Of a stretch of 64,000 bases of DNA, positions 19,382 through 31,392 are shown in pieces; the first letter of the stretch is position 1, and each line of letters begins with the position of its first letter. The DNA comes from Citrobacter amalonaticus (GTDB taxonomy: Bacteria; Pseudomonadota; Gammaproteobacteria; Enterobacterales; Enterobacteriaceae). The notes below the pieces were generated by a model. That model was not told the DNA's origin. It searched no databases and worked only from the letters and a program-made list of their open reading frames with translations. Both the position numbers and the translations under genes were made by a program. Location of the stretch: contig JARDVN010000001.1 of the NCBI GenBank assembly GCA_028994555.1, forward strand, positions 3,844,001-3,908,000, written 5' to 3'.

Positions 19382-20046
19382 TTCGGCTCTCTCTCCTGGC
19401 GGTTCAGTTGATTTTCAAAATAGTTCTGCAACGAAGACAGCACGGTTGCCATGATCCAGTAGATCAGCGAGGCCGCCAGATACATGGTGAAGACCTCCAG
19501 CGTGCGCGAGGTGATCAACTGCGCCTGACGGAACAGTTCTGGCACCTGAATGGTGGCCGCCAGCGACGTGTCTTTAACCAGGCTGATAAAACTGTTGCTC
19601 AGCGGCGGCAGCGCTACTCTGGCAGCCTGCGGTAAAATGGCGCGACGCATCGTCTGCCACGGCGTCATCCCGATACTCGCAGCCGCTTCCCACTGCCCTT
19701 TGTCAATCGATGAAATCGCCGCGCGCAGCGTCTCTGCAGCATAGGCTGCCGTATTGAGCGACAGGCCAATCATTGCGGACGGCACCGGATCCAGCTCAAT
19801 ACCAAACTGCGGCAGACCGTAGTAGATCATAAACAGTTGTGCGATAAGCGGCGTACCGCGAAAAATTGAGATATAGAAACGCGCCAGCCAGCGCAGAGGC
19901 AGCAGCGGCGACAGGCGCATCAGCGCGAGGATAAACCCCAGCAGCAGGCCGAAGAACATTCCGCCAATACTTAACTGCAGCGTAAATACCGCCCCTTTGA
20001 GCAGATACGGCAGGGAATCAATGACCAGTTGGATACTTTCTTGCAT
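19378..20046 (-). CDS. tcyL: L-cystine ABC transporter permease TcyL
   Basis: A 222-residue inner-membrane permease of the polar amino acid (HisMQ) family with about five transmembrane segments. The coupling EAA motif is visible as EAAASIGMTPWQTMRRAILPQAARVALPP. Starts MQESIQLVIDSLPYLLKGAVFTLQLS. Works with TcyN (downstream, overlapping) and the periplasmic TcyJ encoded across dcyD. Intact. Confidence 0.96.
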   Translation of the reverse strand: MQESIQLVIDSLPYLLKGAVFTLQLSIGGMFFGLLLGFILALMRLSPLLPLRWLARFYISIFRGTPLIAQLFMIYYGLPQFGIELDPVPSAMIGLSLNTAAYAAETLRAAISSIDKGQWEAAASIGMTPWQTMRRAILPQAARVALPPLSNSFISLVKDTSLAATIQVPELFRQAQLITSRTLEVFTMYLAASLIYWIMATVLSSLQNYFENQLNRQEREPK

Positions 20047-20060
20047 GAGCTTATCCGAAA

Positions 20061-21958
<1,898 letters not shown>

Positions 21959-22045
21959 ATTTACCCCGAATGTTGTTATGAATGCCCGTAGTGTAAAGCG
22001 TTTATGGGTAACGACATAAACCACTCCGCTACATCTTATTCATTT

Positions 22046-22598
22046 TTAATATATATCAGAAGTCATCCGGAGGGAGGAATTCTGTTGCGGGTCGGGGCGG
22101 ATATGCGCCTTATATTGCGCGTATTTGCGCAGCGCGATGCGATAGTTGTTGGTGCTGGTCTCCGGTAGCCACGGCGCCAGGTTTTCATCAAGGTAACCGT
22201 CCTGGAGCAGATCGTGAGAAATTTTCTGCTCGCTGAGATGATTACCGAGACGACGCAAACGGACGACATACTCGCGTACGGTCCCGTGGCTCATTTCGGT
22301 CTGTTCAAACAAGAATTGTTTAAAACCAATGATATCGAAGAAGTCACTCTGGGTTTTGCAGTGTAAATCGCCGCAGAAACGGCAGAGTGCGACCCACTCT
22401 TTCTGCTCCTGCTGCCAGGCCGCTTCATCCATGAGGGTATCCAGTCGGGATATGGCGATTTTGTTGACGATCTGCCCTTTGCGCACCAGCGTGATGCGAT
22501 CCAGTAACTTGTGGCAATGGGCGCAATGCGTCTGGCTGTGTTTAAAGTCTTTGAGGTAGCGGCTTAGAGGCCGTCTTTTTTGATTGCTGCACCGTCAT
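22046..22598 (-). CDS. fliZ: Flagellar regulator FliZ (one frame break)
   Basis: Repaired, 183 residues, matching E. coli FliZ in length. FliZ competes with RpoS at its promoters and links motility to curli and lifestyle control. It resembles a tyrosine-recombinase core-binding domain (GFKQFLFEQTEMSHGTVREYVVRLRRLGNHL). N-terminal paired CxxC elements (HCAHC, LCRFCGDLHC) could bind zinc. The frame breaks at a T6 run (22576-22581); five joins MTVQQSKRRPLSRYLKDF to the rest. Without repair the ATG nearest the open frame would give a truncated 146-residue protein. Follows fliA on the same transcript. Confidence 0.93.
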
Positions 22599-22657
22599 GA
22601 GAACTCCTGGTAGTCAATACGTTGTGCGGCATTTTTCAGCATCGACAACGTCGTTCG

Positions 22658-23377
22658 CTATAACTTACCCAGCTTCGTGCGTAACCGTTTTATGGCCTGA
22701 CTGTGCAACTGGCTGACCCGTGACTCCCCGACTTCCAGAACCGCGCCAATCTCTTTGAGATTGAGTTCTTCCTGGTAATAGAGCGTGAGCACCAGTTGTT
22801 CGCGTTCCGGAAGTGCTTCAATGGCATCCATCACGCGCTGGCGCAAATTGCTCTCAAGGAGCTGTTGTAACGGGTTTTCCTGCTGGTGTTCTTCTGTCAC
22901 CAGCTCGATACTATCGCCATGCTCTTCCCGCCACTCGTCATAGGAGAAGAGTTGGCTGTTGTTGGTATCAAGCAACATCTGACGATATTCTTCTACAGGA
23001 ATCGCCAGCCGCTCCGCCACCTCAGTTTCCGTCGCGTTGCGCCCTAATTCCTGTTCCAGTTGCCCCATCGCCTGTGCCACTTCGCGGGCATTACGCCGGA
23101 CACTACGCGGCACCCAGTCGCGGCTGCGTAGTTCATCCAGCATCGCCCCACGAATACGCTGCACTGCGTAAGTGGTAAATGCCGTTCCTTGCAGAGCGTC
23201 ATATCGGTCAACTGCATTCAATAACCCGATACCGCCCGCCTGTAGCAGATCGTCCAGTTCTACGCTCGCGGGCAAACGCACCTGCAGGCGCAATGCTTCG
23301 TGACGCACCAGCGGTACATAACGCTGCCACAGCGAGTGTTTATCCATTACACCTTCAGCGGTATACAGTGAATTCAC
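22658..23377 (-). CDS. fliA: Flagellar sigma factor FliA (sigma28)
   Basis: A 239-residue sigma28 that directs RNA polymerase to class 3 flagellar genes (fliC, fliD and chemotaxis genes). Regions visible in order: sigma region 2 (DLLQAGGIGLLNAVDRYDA, FTTYAVQRIRGAMLDELR), region 3 (ARE...LGRNATETEVAERL) and region 4 (LPEREQLVLTLYYQEELNLKEIGAVLEVGESRVSQ). Start MNSLYTAEGVMDKHSLW as in E. coli. A GCCGATAA -10-like element lies upstream (23403-23410, minus strand), but its -35 is not canonical. Intact. Confidence 0.97.
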   Translation of the reverse strand: MNSLYTAEGVMDKHSLWQRYVPLVRHEALRLQVRLPASVELDDLLQAGGIGLLNAVDRYDALQGTAFTTYAVQRIRGAMLDELRSRDWVPRSVRRNAREVAQAMGQLEQELGRNATETEVAERLAIPVEEYRQMLLDTNNSQLFSYDEWREEHGDSIELVTEEHQQENPLQQLLESNLRQRVMDAIEALPEREQLVLTLYYQEELNLKEIGAVLEVGESRVSQLHSQAIKRLRTKLGKL

Positions 23378-23498
23378 GATAAACAGCCCTGCGTTAAATG
23401 AGTTATCGGCATGATTATCCGTTTCTGCAGGGGTTTTAATCGGGTGAATAGTGGGTGAAATGAGGGGTTATTTAGGGGTTACCGGTAAAGCCAGAACG

Positions 23499-23523
23499 AA
23501 AAAACCCCGCCGGAGCGGGGTTT
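23499..23523 (-). terminator. fliC terminator
   Basis: AAACCCCGC/GCGGGGTTT hairpin with a 4-nt loop, followed on the minus strand by T6, about 16 nt after the fliC stop. Confidence 0.9.
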
Positions 23524-23539
23524 GCGCAAGAAGCGTAAA

Positions 23540-25018
23540 TTAACGCAGCAGAGACAGGACGTTCTGCGGAACCTGGTTGGCCTGTGCCAGAACAGAGGTA
23601 CCCGCTTGTTGCAGGATCTGTGCTTTGGACATGTTGGACACTTCGGTCGCGTAGTCAGCATCTTCGATACGGCTACGTGCAGAAGTCAGGTTGTTAACGG
23701 TGTTGCCCAGGTTAGTGATGGTAGAATCGAAACGGTTCTGTACCGCACCCAGGTCAGAACGCAGGGCGTCAACCTGTGCCAGCGCAGCGTCGATCACAGC
23801 CAGCGGATCTTCGGTGCTGGTGCTGGCTTTCGCCACGTCTTCGTTAACTAGTTTAGCGCTACCGTTTTTGTCGGTAGTCAGGTACATGACTTTGCCATCA
23901 GCAGCGTTAGTCACAACACCATCAACGTCAACGTTATAATCTACGCCACCGACTTGAAGTGAACTACCCGTTTTAGTTCCGCTTGCTTGCTGCAAATCAG
24001 AAAGAGTTGCAGCACGGTTTGCAGTGTTAGCATTAGTTGTCAGAGTACCTGTTTGAGATGTACGCAACTGAATGTCTGTTGTTGCTGCTGCACCAGTACC
24101 ACTTGTATCTGCCGATGTTGCGATGGTGAAAGTTACTGTTTTACCATCAACATTAGCAGTATATGTACCGTTACCAAAATCATCTACTTCTGTTTTCTTT
24201 GTAAATTCAAGACCTTTATAGGAGAACGTTCCGTCAACAGCAGTTGATGCACCTAAAGTTGCTAAGTCTTTCTGACTGTCAGCAGCAAAACTTGAATTAT
24301 TATTTGTAGTGGTGGCAGTGGTAACTAATGACCCATCGGCTGCGCTGATAAACATATCTGCAGGGGTATCATTTTTAACTGCACCCGTCTTGATATCTAC
24401 GGTGTAATCATTGCCCGCTACTTTATAGTTATCCGTTCCCGTTGCTTTAAATTTAGAAATCAAATCTCCTGCAGTGGCTTTCTGCGCGCCGTTCACGCGG
24501 AAGTCAGACACGCCCAGGCTCTGGGTGTCGATTTTTTTCAGGTCGATGGAGATGGTTTCGCCGTCGTTAGCGCCAACCTGGATTTTCAGGGTGTTGTCCT
24601 GAGCCAGAACTTTCACGCCGTTGAACTGAGTCTGACCGGATACGCGGTCGATTTCATTCAGACGCTGGGTGATTTCGTTCTGGATGGAAGTCAGGTCGCT
24701 ATCGGAGTTAGTACCGTTAGTTGCCTGAACAGTCAGTTCACGCACACGCTGCAGGTTGTTGTTGATTTCGTTCAGTGCGCCTTCAGTCGTCTGCGCAATG
24801 GAGATACCGTCGTTAGCGTTACGAGAAGCCTGAGTCAGACCCTTGATGTTAGAGGTGAAACGGTTAGCAATCGCCTGGCCCGCAGCGTCATCTTTCGCGC
24901 TGTTGATACGCAGACCGGAAGACAGACGCTCAATAGCAGAGCTCAGGGTAGACTGAGATTTGTTCAGGTTGTTCTGGGTCAACAGCGACAGGCTGTTTGT
25001 ATTAATGACTTGTGCCAT
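23540..25018 (-). CDS. fliC: Flagellin FliC
   Basis: A 492-residue filament subunit exported by the flagellar type III system. Conserved N-terminal D0/D1 (about 1-175, AQVINTNSLSLLTQNNLNKSQ start, SSGLRINSAKDDAAG) and C-terminal D1/D0 (about 400-492, ending ANQVPQNVLSLLR) flank a hypervariable centre (about 176-395) rich in Thr, Ala, Asp and Asn. The centre determines the H antigen and its specificity cannot be named from sequence alone. It lies divergent from fliD, each with its own sigma28 promoter. No fliB methylase lies next to it. Intact. Confidence 0.97.
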   Translation of the reverse strand: MAQVINTNSLSLLTQNNLNKSQSTLSSAIERLSSGLRINSAKDDAAGQAIANRFTSNIKGLTQASRNANDGISIAQTTEGALNEINNNLQRVRELTVQATNGTNSDSDLTSIQNEITQRLNEIDRVSGQTQFNGVKVLAQDNTLKIQVGANDGETISIDLKKIDTQSLGVSDFRVNGAQKATAGDLISKFKATGTDNYKVAGNDYTVDIKTGAVKNDTPADMFISAADGSLVTTATTTNNNSSFAADSQKDLATLGASTAVDGTFSYKGLEFTKKTEVDDFGNGTYTANVDGKTVTFTIATSADTSGTGAAATTDIQLRTSQTGTLTTNANTANRAATLSDLQQASGTKTGSSLQVGGVDYNVDVDGVVTNAADGKVMYLTTDKNGSAKLVNEDVAKASTSTEDPLAVIDAALAQVDALRSDLGAVQNRFDSTITNLGNTVNNLTSARSRIEDADYATEVSNMSKAQILQQAGTSVLAQANQVPQNVLSLLR

Positions 25019-25087
25019 GATCTTTTCCTTATCAATTACAACTTGATGTTATTGGGCTGTTGCCCACGGTTTCTCACCGTAACCCTT

Positions 25088-25114
25088 GTATCGGCACCTG
25101 AATTTCGAACTTTA
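25088..25114 (-). promoter_or_regulatory. Sigma28 promoter of fliC
   Basis: On the minus strand TAAA (25114-25111), 15 nt, then GCCGATAC (25095-25088). This fits the sigma28 layout TAAA-N15-GCCGATAA with one mismatch, 70-96 bp before the fliC ATG. Confidence 0.9.
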
Positions 25115-25208
25115 GAGAATTTTGAGTTTCCCAATCATTTTTTCTTAGCCATTGAAATACCCTCTTTATACGCCATTATTCCGGGCATTATTTTTCTAAA
25201 ACTATTAT

Positions 25209-25235
25209 TAAACTTTGCCCCGGGATTGCCGATAA
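25209..25235 (+). promoter_or_regulatory. Sigma28 promoter of fliDST
   Basis: TAAA (25209-25212), 15 nt, then GCCGATAA (25228-25235), an exact sigma28 consensus, 39 bp before the fliD ATG. Confidence 0.92.
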
Positions 25236-25273
25236 CGCGTTTAACTACTGTTTGCAATCAAAAGGAATAAGGC

Positions 25274-26680
25274 ATGGCTTCGTTTACATCATTGGGCGTA
25301 GGCTCAAACTTACCACTGGACACATTGCTGACGAACCTGACCACTGCAGAAAAAAAACGCTTAACGCCTATTACACAGCAACAGAGCGCAAATACCGCGC
25401 GCTTAACGGCTTATGGCACGCTTAAAAGCGCACTGGAAAAGTTTCAGACCGCCAACACCACGCTGAACAGTGCCGATCTTTTTAAGAGCACAACCATTAC
25501 CAGCAGCACGGAAGATTTAACCGCAACGACGACTGCGGGTGCAGCAGCAGGAACTTACACCATCAGCGTCACGAAGTTGGCGCAAGCACAGTCACTCAGT
25601 ACCACAGTAGACATCAGCTCCACGAAAGATGCGTTGGGTGATACCTCTTCTGACACTCGCACCATCAAAATTGAACAAGCCGGGCGTAAAGAGCCGCTGG
25701 AAATTAAACTGTCGAAAGACCAGACATCTCTGGAAGGTATTCGTGATGCAATTAACGATGCCGATAGTGGTATTTCGGCCAGTATCGTCAAAGTAAAAGA
25801 AGGTGATTATCAGTTAGTTCTCACTGCCGACTCTGGCACTGAAAACAAGATGACAATTTCGGTTGAAGGCGACAGCAAACTTAACGATTTATTAGCCTAT
25901 GACAGCACCGCTGGCAGTGGGAATATGAAACAGCTGGTTAGTGCGCAAAATGCGCAGCTTACCGTTAATGGTATCGAGATTGAACGTCCCAGTAATACGA
26001 TTACCGATGCGCCGCAGGGCGTCACGCTGAATCTGACCAAAGAAGTCACCGACGCACGCCTGACGGTCACCAAAGACAATAGCAAAGCGACAGATGCGAT
26101 TAAAGGCTGGGTGGATGCATACAATTCCTTGCTTGATACCTTCTCGTCACTGACCAAGTACACTGAAGTGGATCCAGGCGCAGAAGAACAGGATCAAAAT
26201 AACGGTGCACTGCTCGGCGATAGCGTTGTACGTACGATTCAGACGGGTATTCGCGCTCAGTTTTCTAATGCCGGCAGCACTGGAGCCTTTAAAACCCTGA
26301 GCGAAATTGGCATCACATCCGACGGCACGACCGGTAAATTAAAAATCGACGATGCCAAACTGAAAAAAGCGCTGGATGAAAATACCGCTGGCACACGCGA
26401 ATTGTTGGTTGGTGACGGTAAAGAAACCGGCATCACCAGCAAAATTGCAGAGCAAATTAAAGATTATCTGGCCGATGACGGCATTATTGATAGCGCACAA
26501 GATAATATTAACGCCACACTGAAAAAGCTGACCAAGCAATATCTGGCCGTCAGCAGCAGTATTGACGATACCATCGCGCGATACAAAGCTCAGTTCACGC
26601 AACTGGATACCATGATGAGTAAACTCAACAGTACCAGCAGCTACTTAAGCCAGCAATTTACGGCGATGACCAGTTCCTGA
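25274..26680 (+). CDS. fliD: Flagellar filament cap FliD (HAP2)
   Basis: A 468-residue secreted cap protein that forms the pentameric lid under which flagellin assembles. FliD N domain (about 1-100, MASFTSLGVGSNLPLDTLL), variable middle and a C-terminal heptad-rich segment (about 400-465) consistent with the coiled-coil leg are visible. Ribosome site AAGGAATAAGGC precedes the ATG. First gene of fliDST. Intact. Confidence 0.97.
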   Translation: MASFTSLGVGSNLPLDTLLTNLTTAEKKRLTPITQQQSANTARLTAYGTLKSALEKFQTANTTLNSADLFKSTTITSSTEDLTATTTAGAAAGTYTISVTKLAQAQSLSTTVDISSTKDALGDTSSDTRTIKIEQAGRKEPLEIKLSKDQTSLEGIRDAINDADSGISASIVKVKEGDYQLVLTADSGTENKMTISVEGDSKLNDLLAYDSTAGSGNMKQLVSAQNAQLTVNGIEIERPSNTITDAPQGVTLNLTKEVTDARLTVTKDNSKATDAIKGWVDAYNSLLDTFSSLTKYTEVDPGAEEQDQNNGALLGDSVVRTIQTGIRAQFSNAGSTGAFKTLSEIGITSDGTTGKLKIDDAKLKKALDENTAGTRELLVGDGKETGITSKIAEQIKDYLADDGIIDSAQDNINATLKKLTKQYLAVSSSIDDTIARYKAQFTQLDTMMSKLNSTSSYLSQQFTAMTSS

Positions 26681-26695
26681 TAACCAGAGGTAAAC

Positions 26696-27103
26696 ATGTA
26701 TACCGCGAGCGGTACCAAAGCTTATGCGCAAGTCAGCGTGGAAAGCGGCGTAATGAGTGCGAGTCCGCACCAGTTGATCGAAATGTTGTTTGATGGCGCA
26801 AACAGTGCCCTGGTACGTGCTCGTCTGTTTTTAGAGCAAGGGGATATTGTCGCCAAAGGGGAAGCGCTCAGTAAGGCTATCAACATCATTGATAACGGTC
26901 TGAAAGCGGGACTGGATCAGGAGAATGGCGGCGAACTCGCCAGCCATCTCTCCTCACTGTATGACTATATGATCCGCCGTTTATTACTCGCGAATTTGCG
27001 CAATGACAGTCAAGCCATTGAAGAAGTGGAAGGGTTACTCGGCAACATTGCAGAAGCCTGGAAGCAGATTTCACCAAAAGCATCTTCCCAGGAGTCTCGT
27101 TAA
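26696..27103 (+). CDS. fliS: Flagellin export chaperone FliS
   Basis: A 135-residue cytoplasmic chaperone that binds the flagellin C terminus and prevents premature polymerisation. Family start [35 protein letters not shown]. All-helical. Lies 15 nt after fliD and its stop overlaps the fliT start (TAATG). Intact. Confidence 0.97.
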   Translation: MYTASGTKAYAQVSVESGVMSASPHQLIEMLFDGANSALVRARLFLEQGDIVAKGEALSKAINIIDNGLKAGLDQENGGELASHLSSLYDYMIRRLLLANLRNDSQAIEEVEGLLGNIAEAWKQISPKASSQESR

Positions 27104-27474
27104 TGACCTCAGCCGTGGAGTTTATCAACCGTTGGCAGCGCATCGCGCTGCTCAGTCAGTCGCTGCTCGAACTTGCGCAGCGGGGTGAATGGGACCTTTT
27201 ACTGGAACAGGAAGTCACCTATCTGCAAAGTATTGAAGCGGTCGTTGAAACGCAAACTCCACCGGGTATGACACGCAGTATTCAGGATCTCGTTGCCAGC
27301 CATATCAAACAGACGCTGGATAACGAAGAGCTTCTGAAAGTTTTACTGCGTCAACGGCTCGATGAACTCAGTGGTCTGATCGGTCAATCGACGCGTCAGC
27401 AGTCACTCAACAATGCTTATGGCCGGCTTTCTGGCATGCTGCTGGTACCCGACGCTCCCACAGCCCCGCAATAA
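27103..27474 (+). CDS. fliT: Flagellar chaperone FliT
   Basis: A 123-residue cytoplasmic chaperone for FliD that also acts as an anti-FlhD4C2 factor in enterics. Family pattern [37 protein letters not shown], helical throughout. Translationally coupled to fliS. amyA follows by about 70 nt on the same strand. Intact. Confidence 0.95.
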   Translation: MTSAVEFINRWQRIALLSQSLLELAQRGEWDLLLEQEVTYLQSIEAVVETQTPPGMTRSIQDLVASHIKQTLDNEELLKVLLRQRLDELSGLIGQSTRQQSLNNAYGRLSGMLLVPDAPTAPQ

Positions 27475-27543
27475 ATTCCCGCTACGTTGGCAAAAATCTT
27501 CCATACTCCAGAGGTCGTTTACCTGACTTCTGGAGCACGGAAG

Positions 27544-29032
27544 ATGAAAAACCCCACGTTACTGCAGTTCTTCCACTGGTATTACCCTGAAGGCGGCAAA
27601 CTCTGGCAGGAAGTGACAGAGCGCGCGGACAGCCTCAATGATATCGGTATCAACATGGTCTGGCTGCCGCCTGCCTATAAAGGCGCATCTGGCGGTTATT
27701 CCGTCGGCTATGACTCTTACGATCTGTTTGATCTCGGCGAGTTTGACCAAAAGGGTTCCCTCGCTACCAAATATGGTGACAAAGCACAGTTGCTGACGGC
27801 CATCGACGCACTGAAGAAAAACGATATCGCGGTGCTGCTCGACGTCGTCGTTAATCACAAAATGGGGGGCAGACGAAAAAGAGGCCATCCGCGTACAGCG
27901 GGTTAACGAAGACGATCGTACGAAGATTGCGGACGAGATCATCGAATGCGAAGGCTGGACGCGTTACACCTTTCCGGCGCGAGGCGGTCAGTACTCGCAG
28001 TTCATCTGGGATTTCAAATGCTTTAGCGGCATCGACCACATCGAAAACCCTGACGAAGACGGCATCTTTAAAATCGTCAACGACTATACCGGCGAGGGCT
28101 GGAATGACCAGGTCGATGATGAAATGGGCAATTTCGATTACCTGATGGGTGAAAACATCGACTTTCGTAATCACGCCGTCACCGAGGAGATTAAATACTG
28201 GGCGCGCTGGGTGATGGAACAAACGCAGTGTGACGGTTTTCGCCTGGATGCGGTCAAGCACATTCCGGCCTGGTTCTATAAAGAGTGGATCGAGCATGTT
28301 CAGGAGGTGGCGCCGAAGCCGCTGTTTATCGTCGCCGAATACTGGTCGCACGAAGTGGATAAGCTGCAAACCTATATCGACCAAGTGGAAGGCAAAACGA
28401 TGCTGTTCGACGCCCCGCTACAGCTCAATTTTCATGAAGCATCGCGTCAGGGACGTGACTACGACATGAGCCAGATCTTCAGCGGTACACTGGTAGAAGC
28501 CGATCCGTTTCACGCCGTGACGCTGGTTGCTAATCACGACACCCAGCCGTTACAGGCGCTGGAAGCCCCCGTTGAAGCATGGTTCAAACCGCTGGCCTAC
28601 GCGCTCATCCTGCTGCGGGAAAATGGCGTACCGTCGATATTCTATCCCGATCTCTATGGCGCGCATTATGAGGATACCGGAGGCGACGGGGAAACCTATA
28701 CCATCGACATGCCGATCATTGAACAACTCGATTTACTCATTCTTGCCCGTCAGCGTTTCGCCCACGGCATTCAGACGCTCTGGTTTGATCATCCCAATTG
28801 CATTGCTTTCAGCCGCAGCGGAACGGACGACGATCCCGGTTGCGTGGTGGTGCTATCCAATGGCGACGACGGCGAAAAAACGCTTACGCTGGGTGAAAAT
28901 TACGGCAATAAAACCTGGCGAGACTATCTGGGAAACCGCGAGGAAAGCGTTATCACTGACGAAAATGGCGAGGCCACGTTTTACTGCAATGGCGGCAGCG
29001 TCAGCGTATGGGTCATTGAAGAGGTGATCTGA
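27544..29032 (+). CDS. amyA: Cytoplasmic alpha-amylase AmyA (one frame break)
   Basis: Repaired, 495 residues, the E. coli length. A GH13 enzyme cleaving alpha-1,4-glucan bonds, cytoplasmic since no signal peptide is present. Conserved GH13 regions: DVVVNHK (I), GFRLDAVKH with the nucleophile Asp (II), FIVAEYW with the acid/base Glu (III) and VANHDT (IV). The frame breaks at a G6 run (27864-27869); five restores [12 protein letters not shown]. The ATG at 27544 ([18 protein letters not shown]) is the family start. Broken, the gene would lose its catalytic core. Confidence 0.95.
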
Positions 29033-29039
29033 TGAAGCG

Positions 29040-29063
29040 CCCCGACAGAGAAAACTGTCGGGG
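29040..29063. terminator. Hairpin between convergent amyA and yedD
   Basis: CCCCGACAG/CTGTCGGGG with a 6-nt loop just past the amyA stop. No strong T-tract, so this is a possible terminator only. Confidence 0.5.
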
Positions 29064-29071
29064 ACAACTCA

Positions 29072-29485
29072 TTACGGTAATGGCGTTGGCAGCGGGGATT
29101 TCTCCAGCGCGGCGGCACATTCCACCGTTGGGCGATCCACGCGTTGCAGGGTCATCCCGTCATATTCCAGGGTATTCCCTTCCCGCTCGATCTCGTAGAG
29201 TTCGCGTTTGACCGTCACGTTGGTTAAGTCACCGGACAGCATGGTCAGCTTACCCGGCAGCGCAATCACCCTCTGCCACTGGCGACAATCGAGAGTATCC
29301 CCCTCTTTGGTCACCACCAGGCTGGCGATCGCTTCCGGACTCACCAGTTTGCGCTGCGGTCCGTTCGTCTGCCAGTACCCTTCCAGCCCGGCGGGCGCAG
29401 GCGTTTTGACCACGTCATTGTAATTTTCCACTTCGGCGCATCCTGCTAGCATCAGTAACGCCCCGACGATTGCACATTTTTTCAT
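29072..29485 (-). CDS. yedD: YedD family lipoprotein
   Basis: A 137-residue lipoprotein with a signal peptide ending in a lipobox (GALLMLAGC, Cys about residue 16). E. coli YedD is of unknown role. No further domain is recognised. The second of two adjacent ATGs is chosen. Convergent with amyA, as in E. coli. Intact. Confidence 0.93.
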   Translation of the reverse strand: MKKCAIVGALLMLAGCAEVENYNDVVKTPAPAGLEGYWQTNGPQRKLVSPEAIASLVVTKEGDTLDCRQWQRVIALPGKLTMLSGDLTNVTVKRELYEIEREGNTLEYDGMTLQRVDRPTVECAAALEKSPLPTPLP

Positions 29486-29670
29486 CATTCATCCTGCATG
29501 CGAAGAAAAGAGGATTGTGGCATTAAAGCCCTGCTGCCGCCAGCCTTTCGCGGTGCCAGCAGAACTTTGATCCAGTCGGGATTACCGCTTAATAGTACCA
29601 GGCAAAATGACCGCCGTGGTGTACTATCCGCTTTCTTGTTTCACACCTTCTGAGTTCAGAGGCAAAACAC

Positions 29671-30864
29671 ATGTCATGGCAACACTTCAAACAAGCCTGG
29701 TTAATTAAATTCTGGGCGCCCATCCCTGCGGTCATCGCGGCGGGTATACTCTCTACTTACTATTTTGGCATCACCGGCACCTTCTGGGCCGTCACGGGTG
29801 AATTTACCCGTTGGGGCGGACAAATCCTGCAACTGTTTGGCGTCCATGCGGAAGAATGGGGCTACTACAAGCTGATCCACCTGGAAGGCACCCCGCTCAC
29901 GCGCATCGACGGGATGATGATCCTCGGTATGTTCGGCGGCTGCTTCGCGGCAGCGTTGTGGGCCAATAACGTCAAACTACGCATGCCGCGCAGTCGCATC
30001 CGCATCATGCAGGCGGTGCTGGGCGGGATCATCGCCGGGTTCGGCGCGCGTATGGCGATGGGCTGCAATCTGGCGGCATTCTTTACCGGTATTCCTCAGT
30101 TCTCTCTGCACGCCTGGTTCTTTGCCGTGGCTACCGCCATCGGCTCCTGGTTTGGCGCCCGCTTCACTCTGCTGCCGATATTCCGCATTCCGGTCAAAAT
30201 GCAGAAAGTCTCCGCTGCGTCGCCGTTGACGCAGAAGCCGGATCAGGCGCGCCGTCGTTTCCGCCTCGGCATGCTGGTGTTTATCGGCATGATCGGCTGG
30301 GCGCTACTGACCGCCATGAACCAGCCGAAGCTGGGCCTGGCGATGCTGTTTGGCGTTGGTTTTGGCCTGCTGATCGAACGCGCGCAAATCTGCTTCACCT
30401 CCGCCTTCCGCGATCTGTGGATCACCGGGCGCACCCACATGGCAAAGGCGATCATCTTCGGGATGGGCGTCAGCGCAATCGGTATTTTCAGCTACGTACA
30501 GCTGGGCGTAGAAGCCAAAATCATGTGGGCGGGCCCGAATGCGGTAATCGGCGGGCTGTTGTTTGGTTTTGGTATCGTGCTGGCGGGCGGGTGTGAAACC
30601 GGCTGGATGTACCGTGCGGTGGAAGGCCAGGTCCACTACTGGTGGGTGGGTCTTGGTAACGTTATTGGCTCAACGATTCTGGCCTACTACTGGGATGATT
30701 TCGCCCCTGCGCTGGCCACCAACTGGGATAAAATTAACCTGCTCAACACCTTCGGTCCGCTCGGCGGCCTGCTGGTGACCTATCTGCTGTTGTTTGCCGC
30801 CCTGATGTTCATCATTGGCTGGGAAAAACGTTTCTTCCGTCGTGCCGGGCTGACCCCCCGCTAA
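29671..30864 (+). CDS. yedE: YedE family selenium/thiosulfate transporter-like membrane protein
   Basis: A 397-residue inner-membrane protein with about nine or ten hydrophobic segments, related to TsuA/YeeE thiosulfate channels. Conserved Gly-Cys motifs ARMAMGCNLAAFF and LAGGCETGWMYRAVEG match the family's substrate-path cysteines. Its association with selenium metabolism is known by genomic context. Linked to yedF by 9 nt. Intact. Confidence 0.95.
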   Translation: MSWQHFKQAWLIKFWAPIPAVIAAGILSTYYFGITGTFWAVTGEFTRWGGQILQLFGVHAEEWGYYKLIHLEGTPLTRIDGMMILGMFGGCFAAALWANNVKLRMPRSRIRIMQAVLGGIIAGFGARMAMGCNLAAFFTGIPQFSLHAWFFAVATAIGSWFGARFTLLPIFRIPVKMQKVSAASPLTQKPDQARRRFRLGMLVFIGMIGWALLTAMNQPKLGLAMLFGVGFGLLIERAQICFTSAFRDLWITGRTHMAKAIIFGMGVSAIGIFSYVQLGVEAKIMWAGPNAVIGGLLFGFGIVLAGGCETGWMYRAVEGQVHYWWVGLGNVIGSTILAYYWDDFAPALATNWDKINLLNTFGPLGGLLVTYLLLFAALMFIIGWEKRFFRRAGLTPR

Positions 30865-30873
30865 GGAATCCGC

Positions 30874-31107
30874 ATGAAAAATATCGTTCCCGATTATCGC
30901 CTGGATATGGTCGGCGAGCCCTGCCCTTACCCGGCTGTGGCAACGCTGGAAGCGATGCCGCAACTGAAGAAGGGAGAAATTCTGGAAGTGGTTAGCGATT
31001 GTCCGCAGTCGATCAATAACATTCCGCTGGATGCGCGCAACCACGGTTACACCGTGCTCGATATTCAGCAGGATGGACCGACGATCCGTTATTTGATTCA
31101 GAAGTAA
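30874..31107 (+). CDS. yedF: YedF, TusA-family sulfur carrier protein
   Basis: A 77-residue protein of the TusA (SirA) family with the catalytic motif CPYPAVATLEAM (family CPxP), the cysteine that carries persulfide. The pairing with yedE suggests delivery of sulfur or selenium. It is the last intact backbone gene before the prophage. Intact. Confidence 0.95.
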   Translation: MKNIVPDYRLDMVGEPCPYPAVATLEAMPQLKKGEILEVVSDCPQSINNIPLDARNHGYTVLDIQQDGPTIRYLIQK

Positions 31108-31111
31108 CGGT

Positions 31112-31192
31112 TTGCCGGATGGCATCGACACCTTATTCGGTCTACAGGATGTGTGAATTGTAGGCCGGATAAGCGCCAGCGCCATCCGGCAC
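31112..31192. repeat. REP/BIME palindromic repeat pair
   Basis: Two inverted REP-like units (TGCCGGATGGCATCG... and GTAGGCCGGATAAGCGCCAG...CATCCGGCA) downstream of yedF, the common enterobacterial BIME arrangement. Confidence 0.85.
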
Positions 31193-31392
31193 TCAAACCT
31201 ACACCTGCATCGACATCATATGACCATGTATTTTTCATAAACGACAAAGATCGTCCAAGAGCGCACCAAATAACAGATGGTTGCAGTCGTCGAAAACTTC
31301 AGTCGTCTAAGTTCACCTTAGAACGAGTGACGTTTTATGCCCCACCCATGCCCCATCACCTATACTTTCAGTCTGAAGACTGGAGGTTTCCT

